5,027 bases of DNA. It comes from Actinomycetota bacterium. GTDB taxonomy: Bacteria > Actinomycetota > Thermoleophilia > Solirubrobacterales > Solirubrobacteraceae. The stretch lies in assembly GCA_009699915.1 (NCBI GenBank), contig WLNG01000129.1:1-5027 (forward strand), read 5' to 3'. Position 1 is the first letter of the stretch, and each line of letters opens with the position of its first letter. The notes beneath the pieces were generated by a model that saw only the letters and a program-made list of their open reading frames with translations, ran no database searches and had not been told where the DNA came from. A program made the translations under genes and the position numbers. This document shows positions 1-5,027 of this stretch, one piece after another.

Positions 1-983
<983 letters not shown>

Positions 984-1010
984 AGATCTAAGTCTATCAC
1001 GCTCAGATCT
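984..1010 (-). promoter_or_regulatory. HAIR-like inverted repeat (probable HspR operator) upstream of clpB
   Basis: On the minus strand, AGATCTGAG (1010-1002) and CTTAGATCT (992-984) form an inverted repeat with 8 of 9 matching positions and a 9-base spacer. The published HAIR consensus for HspR, CTTGAGT-N7-ACTCAAG, can be written TGAG-N9-CTCA in its core. Here the core is TGAG-N9-CTTA, with identical spacing and one mismatch. The site ends one base before the clpB GTG, so a bound repressor would block the promoter. An HspR-family gene lies about 1.1 kb upstream, which makes HspR the natural ligand. The repeat is seen directly; its role is inferred. The outer AGATCT halves are not part of the consensus. 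Confidence 0.6.
991..996 (-). promoter_or_regulatory. Possible -10 element for a leaderless clpB transcript
   Basis: TAGACT (996-991, minus strand) fits the actinobacterial TANNNT -10 pattern and ends 7 bases before the clpB GTG. Transcription would then begin at or next to the start codon. That agrees with the lack of any Shine-Dalgarno motif within 15 bases of the GTG. No good -35 hexamer is visible at 16-18 bp. The element lies inside the HAIR-like repeat, as expected for repression by occlusion. The evidence is pattern matching only. Confidence 0.35.
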
Positions 1011-1021
1011 AACTTCCGGTT

Positions 1022-1034
1022 CCCCTCGGAGGGG
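1022..1034 (-). terminator. Short GC hairpin after the L,D-transpeptidase stop (weak terminator candidate)
   Basis: CCCCT and AGGGG form a 5-bp stem with a 3-base loop, 9 bases after the stop of the upstream gene and before the clpB control region. On the minus strand it is followed by AACCGG rather than a T-run, so it is not a canonical intrinsic terminator. It may end or only slow read-through into clpB. Such short GC stems also arise by chance in DNA this rich in G and C. Confidence 0.2.
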
Positions 1035-1043
1035 CGGAGCCGA

Positions 1044-2114
1044 TCAGCCGACCACCACGACCTCCGTACCCACCGTGGCGAAGGCGTAGACCTCCGGCGC
1101 CTCGGGCGCGGGAACCCGCACGCAGCCATGCGAGGCCGGCTGCGGCGGGACGTCCGGCGACTCGTGCAGCGCGATCCCCTTGTTGAAGTACGACGCATAG
1201 GGGAGCCAGACGCGGAACGGCACCGACCATGAGCGCCGCTCCTTGCGGAAGACGCGGTAGCGCCCGCGGGGCGTCGCGTCCGCGCCCGCGCCGGTCGAGA
1301 TGTGGATCGCGCGCACGACCCGGCCCCCGTCGATCAGCAGCGCGACGCCGCGCGCGCGATGGACCTCGATCCGGCGCGATGCGCCGCCCGCCGTCCCCCG
1401 CGGACGGGAGGCGGTCTTCAGCTTCGCGCTGGTGGCCGGACCGACGACGCCGTCGCGATCGAGACCATTCCACGCCTGGAAGGCCATGATCGCCTGCTGA
1501 GTGCGGTAGCCGGCGAGGCCGTCCACGGCGCTTGCGGGGAGGTAGCCGAGCGCCGTCAGCCGCTCCTGCACTGCGCGAGTCCCCGGGATCGCCTCGCCCG
1601 GAGGGATCACCTGGGGCTTGGGCGGGCGCGACGGCGTGGCGTAGTCCTCGCGGCTGACGTCCTCGTCGATCGTGACCTCACCGGCGACGACCCGCGCCTC
1701 GTCGATGTCGCCGAACTGCGTCACCGTGAAGATGACCTGCGCGAGCCGCGCTCGCAGCGCCGCCGTCTGACGCGAGGTGCGCTGGGCGGCATCGACCGGG
1801 ATGTCCTTCAGGAAGCCCTGAGTGAAGACAACCGTCGCACCACCGCCGGCCGTGACGGTCACCGATCGCAGCTTCACCCCTCGGGGGATCTGCGTATCCG
1901 CGCCTCGGGCCCGCTCAGCGGAGGTCGGCCCGGAGAGGAGCGCGCGCAGGGCCGGAAGCAGGGTCGTGGAGTTCTCCGAGAGGCGCCGGTCGACGATGCG
2001 CAGCTGCTCGCCCGCGGTGAAATAGAGCTTCACCGGGCGGCGGGCGGCCGATGCCGGACCGGCTGCCGCGGCGAGGGTCAGGAGCAGAGCGATCGGAGGC
2101 AGCAGCCGGCGCAT
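1044..2114 (-). CDS. Secreted GerMN / peptidoglycan-binding / YkuD L,D-transpeptidase-family protein
   Basis: This 356-residue protein probably acts on the cell wall outside the membrane. Residues 1-23 look like a signal peptide: Arg2-Arg3, then a Leu/Ala-rich core ending PASA before Ala24. Residues about 28-147 resemble a GerMN domain (KLYFTAGEQL near 29-38, VTVTAGGGATVVF at 85-97). Residues about 176-233 match a peptidoglycan-binding repeat (VQERLTALGYL, then AFQAWNGLDRDGVVGPAT). Residues about 247-355 are a YkuD catalytic domain with His317 and SHGCVRVP at 328-335; Cys331 is the predicted nucleophile and the only cysteine. YkuD enzymes make 3-3 peptidoglycan cross-links or attach proteins to peptidoglycan; which applies here cannot be read from the sequence. 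It begins 39 bases after hspR stops. No Shine-Dalgarno motif is visible, but TAACGT at 2130-2125 is a possible -10 close to the ATG. The domain calls are firm; the physiological role is unknown. Confidence 0.92.
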   Translation of the reverse strand: MRRLLPPIALLLTLAAAAGPASAARRPVKLYFTAGEQLRIVDRRLSENSTTLLPALRALLSGPTSAERARGADTQIPRGVKLRSVTVTAGGGATVVFTQGFLKDIPVDAAQRTSRQTAALRARLAQVIFTVTQFGDIDEARVVAGEVTIDEDVSREDYATPSRPPKPQVIPPGEAIPGTRAVQERLTALGYLPASAVDGLAGYRTQQAIMAFQAWNGLDRDGVVGPATSAKLKTASRPRGTAGGASRRIEVHRARGVALLIDGGRVVRAIHISTGAGADATPRGRYRVFRKERRSWSVPFRVWLPYASYFNKGIALHESPDVPPQPASHGCVRVPAPEAPEVYAFATVGTEVVVVG

Positions 2115-2153
2115 GACGGCGGGGACGTTACCCGCGACGCCGGGCGCCTCGCG

Positions 2154-2615
2154 TCAGTCGCGCTCGACGCGGATGCGGCGCGCGGGAGGGCGCACATCGG
2201 CGGCGCGCACGACGGCGGTCGAATAGCGGATCGGGACCAGTTCGGCACGCATCGAACGGCGCACCGCCTCCATCTCGGCCTCGAGCTCCGCGCGCATCAG
2301 ACGGCTGCGCTCCTCAAGCTGCTCGAGGCGGCGGCGCGAACGCTCCAGCTCGGCCTCGAGCTCGAGCACGCGCTCCACCCCGGCGAGGTTGAGTCCGAGC
2401 TCGGTCGTCATCTCCTGGATGCGACGCAGGCGATCGACATCCGCCTGGGAGTAGAGCCGGGTGCCCTTCGGTGAGCGCTGCGGCTCGATCAGCCCACGCG
2501 CCTCATACATGCGCAGCGTCTGCGGATGCATCTCCGCGAGTTCGGCTGCGACCGAGATCATGAAGACCCCCCGCGACTGGTCGACGGTGATCCGCGTGGT
2601 TCGACGGATGCTCAT
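2154..2615 (-). CDS. hspR: HspR-family MerR-type heat-shock repressor
   Basis: This 153-residue DNA-binding regulator is best matched to HspR, which in actinobacteria represses dnaK and clpB operons by binding HAIR repeats with DnaK as co-repressor. Residues about 17-85 carry the MerR helix-turn-helix: FMISVAAELAEMHPQTLRMYEARGL (18-42) followed by the wing (GTRLYSQADVDRLRRIQEM, 51-69). GLNLAGVERVLELE at 74-87 is the typical HspR segment. Residues about 84-127 form a highly charged heptad-rich coiled coil, likely for dimerisation. The tail is Arg-rich. It has no cysteine, so metal or thiol sensing as in some MerR proteins is unlikely. Its ATG overlaps the dnaJ stop as ATGA, indicating translational coupling, and the first 16 residues are a variable N-terminal extension. 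Its position after dnaJ and before a HAIR-like site at clpB supports the call strongly. Confidence 0.94.
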   Translation of the reverse strand: MSIRRTTRITVDQSRGVFMISVAAELAEMHPQTLRMYEARGLIEPQRSPKGTRLYSQADVDRLRRIQEMTTELGLNLAGVERVLELEAELERSRRRLEQLEERSRLMRAELEAEMEAVRRSMRAELVPIRYSTAVVRAADVRPPARRIRVERD

Positions 2616-3736
2616 GCCTGAGCCCCCGTCGCAGCGCGCCCGTCGAAGAGTGCGGCCCTGGGATTCGCGCCATCCATCGTCGCCGACAGCCTGTCGAGCA
2701 GTTCGGACTGCTCGTCGGTGAGCTGCGCCGGCACGTCGATCAGGAAGCGGTAGTGGATGTCGCCGCGCCGGCCGGACGCGCCGAGCACCGGCGGTCCTTC
2801 GCCGCGCAGCCGCTGGACCGTCCCATGACGGGTGCCGGGCGCGACGCGCAGCCGCTTACGGCCATCGAGGGTGGGCACCTCGACCTCGGCCCCGCGCACG
2901 GCCTCCGGGATCGTCAACGGCACCTCGACCTCAACGTTGTCGCCCCGGCGCCGGAAGACCGGCGAGGTCGCGACGCGCGTGACGACGTAGAGGTCGCCGC
3001 CGGGGCCGCCGCTGCGTCCGGGCTCTCCCTTGCCGGCGATGCGCACGCGCGAGCCGTCGCGCACCCCCGCCGGGATGTTCACGCGCAGCTTCTTGCCCTG
3101 CTGGGTGCGGCCCGCACCCCCGCAGGTGGCACAGGGCTCCTCGATGACCGTCCCCGAACCGCGACAGTGGCCGCAGGGCTGCGACATCGAGAAGAGCCCC
3201 TGACTCTCCGACTCGATGCCGCGCCCGCTGCAGGCCGGGCACACCTTCGGCGCCGTCCCGGGACGCGCGCCGGTGCCCGCACAGGTCGTGCACGGTGCGG
3301 CCATCGTGAGCGTGATCGGGACCTGGATCCCGGTGAGTGACTGATCGAAGCTGAGCGAGACCTCCGATTCCAGATCGCGGCCGCGCTCAGGGCGCGGGCG
3401 CCCCCTGCCACGACCGCCGCCGGGAGCGCCGCCACCGAAGATGTTGGAGAGGATGTCGCCGAAGCCGCTCGGGTCGAAGCCGCCCGGGAAGCCCTGCGCG
3501 CCCTGACCGCCTGTTCCGCCGAAGAGGCGGCCCTGGTCGTACTGGCTGCGCTTGTCCTCGTCGCCGAGGACGTCGTAGGCAGCAGAGATCTCCTTGAAGC
3601 GCTCCTCTGCGGCCGCGTCGCCGGGATTGCGATCCGGGTGGAACTCGCGCGCGAGCTTGCGGTAGGCCTTCTTGATCTCGTCGTGCGAGGCCTTCTTGCC
3701 GACACCGAGGACCTTGTAGAGATCGGGCTGGGCCAT
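2612..3736 (-). CDS. dnaJ: DnaJ (type I Hsp40 co-chaperone)
   Basis: DnaJ binds unfolded clients and stimulates DnaK ATP hydrolysis in the cytoplasm. The 374-residue protein is full length and type I. The J domain spans about 4-70 with HPD at 33-35. A Gly/Phe-rich linker covers about 72-110 (QGFPGGFDPSGFGD, then an Arg/Gly stretch at 107-120). The zinc-binding domain has all four CxxCxGxG repeats (Cys149/152, 166/169, 188/191, 202/205). C-terminal client-binding domains occupy about 215-350, including GGPGGDLYV at 243-251. The start is well supported: AGGAG at 3746-3742 sits 5 bases before the ATG, giving MAQPDLYKVLGV. It follows grpE with an 8-bp gap and overlaps hspR by 4 bp. No key residue is missing. 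The C-terminal tail after about residue 355 is short and not conserved. Confidence 0.98.
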   Translation of the reverse strand: MAQPDLYKVLGVGKKASHDEIKKAYRKLAREFHPDRNPGDAAAEERFKEISAAYDVLGDEDKRSQYDQGRLFGGTGGQGAQGFPGGFDPSGFGDILSNIFGGGAPGGGRGRGRPRPERGRDLESEVSLSFDQSLTGIQVPITLTMAAPCTTCAGTGARPGTAPKVCPACSGRGIESESQGLFSMSQPCGHCRGSGTVIEEPCATCGGAGRTQQGKKLRVNIPAGVRDGSRVRIAGKGEPGRSGGPGGDLYVVTRVATSPVFRRRGDNVEVEVPLTIPEAVRGAEVEVPTLDGRKRLRVAPGTRHGTVQRLRGEGPPVLGASGRRGDIHYRFLIDVPAQLTDEQSELLDRLSATMDGANPRAALFDGRAATGAQA

Positions 3737-3741
3737 CCGGG

Positions 3742-3746
3742 CTCCT
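3742..3746 (-). promoter_or_regulatory. dnaJ ribosome binding site overlapping the grpE stop codon
   Basis: AGGAG (3746-3742) lies 5 bases before the dnaJ ATG. It shares its first two bases with the grpE TAG stop (3747-3745), so a ribosome finishing grpE stands on the dnaJ initiation site. It is the clearest Shine-Dalgarno motif in the window and fixes the dnaJ start. Confidence 0.85.
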
Positions 3747-4269
3747 ACGCCGCCACCACGACCTTGGCGGCGCGGATCACCTCGTCGCCAAGGCGATAGC
3801 CCGCGGAATAGACCTCGATGATCGTCCCGCTCGCAACGCCCTCGGCCGGCGCCTGCGCGACCGCCTCGTGGACGTGCGGATCGAATGGCTCGCCGGCGGG
3901 GACCTGCTGCACGATGCCGACGCGCTCCAGCGCCGCGATCAGCTCACGCTGAACCAGCCGGATGCCGTCGGTGAGATGGCTCTCGGCGTTCTCCGGCTGC
4001 GCCTCGACCACCGCGAGCGCACGCTCCAGGTTGTCGAGCGCCGGCAGGAGCTCGCGCGCCAGGCGCCCAGTGCCGCGACCCTCGGCGAGGGCCGCATCGC
4101 GCCGCGCGCGCTTGCGCACATTGTCGAGCTCGGCGACCGCGCGCACCCAAAGGTCCTGGTAGTCGGGCGCCTCCTCAGGGGCCTGCTCAGGGGCCTGCTC
4201 CTCCAAGGGCTGGAGCGGCTCCTGCGCCTCGGTCTGCGGCTCTTCCATCTCGGGGGACTCGCCGCTCAC
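3745..4269 (-). CDS. grpE: GrpE nucleotide exchange factor for DnaK
   Basis: GrpE releases ADP from DnaK and thereby resets the Hsp70 cycle. The 174-residue protein has an acidic, Pro/Glu/Gln-rich N-terminal arm (1-36, likely disordered). A long helix follows (about 37-115: [20 protein letters not shown], then [13 protein letters not shown] at 73-85). The C-terminal beta domain carries the family signature FDPHVHEA (129-136) and [20 protein letters not shown] (153-172). The start is taken as GTG 4269-4267, which overlaps the dnaK TGA stop as GTGA. Met8 is the only nearby alternative, but it would lose the overlap. No strong Shine-Dalgarno motif is visible, so initiation probably depends on coupling to dnaK. 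The acidic arm contains a 12-bp tandem duplication (EQAP repeated). Confidence 0.97.
   Translation of the reverse strand: MSGESPEMEEPQTEAQEPLQPLEEQAPEQAPEEAPDYQDLWVRAVAELDNVRKRARRDAALAEGRGTGRLARELLPALDNLERALAVVEAQPENAESHLTDGIRLVQRELIAALERVGIVQQVPAGEPFDPHVHEAVAQAPAEGVASGTIIEVYSAGYRLGDEVIRAAKVVVAA
4174..4197. repeat. Two perfect 12-bp tandem repeats inside grpE
   Basis: CTCAGGGGCCTG occurs twice in direct succession (4174-4185 and 4186-4197). On the coding (minus) strand each unit adds four residues, giving EQAPEQAP within the disordered acidic arm of GrpE. The unit length is a multiple of three, so copy-number change would keep the frame. Confidence 0.9.
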
Positions 4270-4772
4270 GACTCGTCCACGACCTCGGCGTCAACGACCT
4301 CCTCCTCGGCGTCCGCTGCTGCGGGGCCAGAGGCGGCCTGCTCCTGCTGCGCGCGCTCGTACATCGCCTCGGAGACCTTGTGGAAGGCGGCCTGGAGCGC
4401 CTCCGCCTTCGCGTTGATCTCGTTGGCGTCGGCGCCCTCCAGCGCCTCGCGCACGGCGATGATCGCCGCCTCGATCTCGGTACGGGACGCCTCGTCCACC
4501 GCGTCGCCCATCTCCTTGAGTTGGCGCTCGGCCTGGTAGGCCGCGTTCTCGGCGTTGTTGCGCGCCTCGGCCAGCTCGCGGGCCTTGCGGTCGTCGTCAG
4601 CATGGGACTCGGCGTCGGAGACCATCGACTTGATCTCCTCGTCAGAGAGCCCGGATCCCGCCTTGATCTCGATCTTCTGCTCCTTGCCGGTGCCGAGGTC
4701 CTTCGCCGAGACGCTGAGGATGCCGTTGGCATCGATGTCGAAGGCGACCTCGACCTGCGGGATGCCGCGCGG
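4266..4772 (-). CDS. dnaK: DnaK (Hsp70) C-terminal 168 codons; 5' part missing at an inverted junction
   Basis: DnaK is the central ATP-driven chaperone of the system. Only the end of the substrate-binding beta domain and the helical lid are present. The recognisable protein begins [19 protein letters not shown], continues through [10 protein letters not shown] and the lid helices ([10 protein letters not shown] onward), and ends in the typical acidic tail [13 protein letters not shown]. Upstream of the Pro codon at 4772-4770 the same frame stays open for 83 more codons, but that stretch has no DnaK character: it is the antisense of a second dnaK on the plus strand, so an ORF call starting at 5021 is misleading. 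The missing N-terminal part (roughly 450 residues of ATPase and early substrate-binding domain) should lie just upstream in an intact genome. The stop TGA overlaps the grpE GTG. The codon style matches grpE and dnaJ, so this fragment belongs to this locus. Confidence 0.95.
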   Translation of the reverse strand, partial: PRGIPQVEVAFDIDANGILSVSAKDLGTGKEQKIEIKAGSGLSDEEIKSMVSDAESHADDDRKARELAEARNNAENAAYQAERQLKEMGDAVDEASRTEIEAAIIAVREALEGADANEINAKAEALQAAFHKVSEAMYERAQQEQAASGPAAADAEEEVVDAEVVDES

Positions 4773-4826
4773 CGTGCCGCAGATCGAGGTCGCCTTCGAC
4801 ATCGACGCCAACGGCATCCTCAGCGT
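4711..4826. repeat. 58-bp inverted repeat at the junction of two opposed dnaK fragments
   Basis: Positions 4711-4768 pair with 4769-4826 as an imperfect palindrome. By hand I count 54 of 58 pairs, with mismatches at 4731/4806, 4754/4783, 4761/4776 and 4763/4774. The centre, GCCGCGCGGC (4764-4773), is a perfect palindrome. Pairing continues more weakly to about 4697/4840. The arms are similar because both strands encode the same conserved DnaK stretch ([19 protein letters not shown]), not because of a mobile-element terminus: no target duplication or transposase is seen. Confidence 0.93.
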
Positions 4827-5027
4827 TTCCGCCAAGGACTTGGGCACTGGCACCGAGCAGACCGTGCGGATCGAGCAATCGAGCGGCCTATCGGAGACTG
4901 AAATCGACAAGATGCGCAAGGATGCCGACTCGCACGCGGCCGAGGATAAGAAGAAACGCGCGCTGGTCGAAGCCCGCAACGAGGCCGAGTCGCGCGCGTA
5001 CCAACTCGAGAAGCTCATCAAGCAGCA
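4765..5027 (+). CDS. dnaK: Second, divergent DnaK fragment on the opposite strand (both ends missing)
   Basis: Frame +1 from 4765 reads 87 codons to the edge without a stop. It begins [19 protein letters not shown], continues [13 protein letters not shown], then the lid segment [20 protein letters not shown], and reaches YQLEKLIKQ. This is the same DnaK region as in the minus-strand fragment, and a hand alignment without gaps gives 57 of 87 identical residues. It lacks the N-terminal ATPase half at the junction and the rest of the lid at the edge. It uses more A/T-ending or A/T-rich codons (CTA, TTG, CAA, AAA, GAA, GTT) than the neighbouring genes. The lid, with [17 protein letters not shown], looks more like DnaK of planctomycete- or verrucomicrobial-type bacteria than of actinobacteria; that placement is a guess from memory. 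It probably comes from another genome joined here by error. It could instead be a second dnaK of the same organism after a rearrangement. Confidence 0.92.

Noticed and set aside
998..1000. GTG at 1000-998 as the clpB start
   Set aside because: In that frame a TGA follows after a few codons. The GTG at 983 leads directly into the conserved Clp N-domain.
2115..2153. A second HspR operator in the gap between hspR and the L,D-transpeptidase gene
   Set aside because: I searched for TGAG-N9-CTCA-like symmetry in this 39-bp gap and found none, only short GC-rich self-complementary runs of 4 bp.
1302..2474. A 390-codon open frame on the plus strand, spanning the reverse of two genes
   Set aside because: It lies opposite the L,D-transpeptidase and hspR genes, both well supported. 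Its Arg/His/Asp-rich translation is typical of a GC-rich antisense frame.
3868..4539. A 223-codon plus-strand frame across grpE and the dnaK end
   Set aside because: It is antisense to grpE and dnaK. It crosses their boundary and shows low-complexity Leu/Arg then Ser/Ala runs with no recognisable domain.
4711..4826. The long inverted repeat as a transposon end, origin or cruciform regulatory site
   Set aside because: Both arms are simply the conserved DnaK coding stretch read from opposed genes. There is no transposase, target-site duplication, or binding-site array.

Overview
The window is GC-rich and almost fully coding, and nearly all of it reads on the minus strand. Going 5'->3' on that strand (right to left in coordinates), the genes are: the 3' part of dnaK, grpE, dnaJ, a MerR-type regulator of the HspR family, a secreted GerMN / peptidoglycan-binding / YkuD (L,D-transpeptidase) protein, and the 5' part of clpB. 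The order dnaK-grpE-dnaJ-hspR followed by clpB, together with HspR itself and an HspR-operator-like inverted repeat, points to an actinobacterium (Actinomycetota). High GC and the GerMN+YkuD architecture would suit a deep-branching class such as Thermoleophilia, but that class placement is an inference.

Layout: 1-983 clpB N-domain and start of ATPase domain 1 (runs off the left edge); 984-1043 a short control region with a 27-bp inverted repeat touching the clpB start codon; 1044-2114 the L,D-transpeptidase-like gene; 2154-2615 hspR; 2612-3736 dnaJ; 3745-4269 grpE; 4266-4772 the last 168 codons of dnaK. dnaK/grpE and dnaJ/hspR overlap by 4 bp (GTGA and ATGA). The grpE stop lies inside the dnaJ ribosome binding site. 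These four genes therefore look like one tightly coupled operon whose promoter lies outside this dnaK fragment. No intergenic stretch exceeds 61 bp.

The genes form one proteostasis unit. DnaK, DnaJ (J-protein) and GrpE (nucleotide exchange factor) are the Hsp70 cycle, and ClpB is the disaggregase that works with it. In known actinobacteria HspR represses both dnaK and clpB, with DnaK as co-repressor. The cell-wall enzyme between hspR and clpB is the one gene without an obvious chaperone role.

The most important anomaly is at the right end. At about 4764-4773 the minus-strand dnaK stops matching DnaK, and a second, different dnaK fragment begins on the plus strand and runs to the end of the window (4765-5027). 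The two fragments meet head to head at a palindrome coding for the same Pro-Arg-Gly in both directions. Both lack the N-terminal ATPase half. They agree at 57 of 87 residues by my hand alignment, so the second is not a simple copy of the first. This is most likely a chimeric join (assembly or amplification) between two genomes rather than a biological arrangement. I found no convincing undescribed system here; otherwise this is a well-ordered actinobacterial heat-shock locus.
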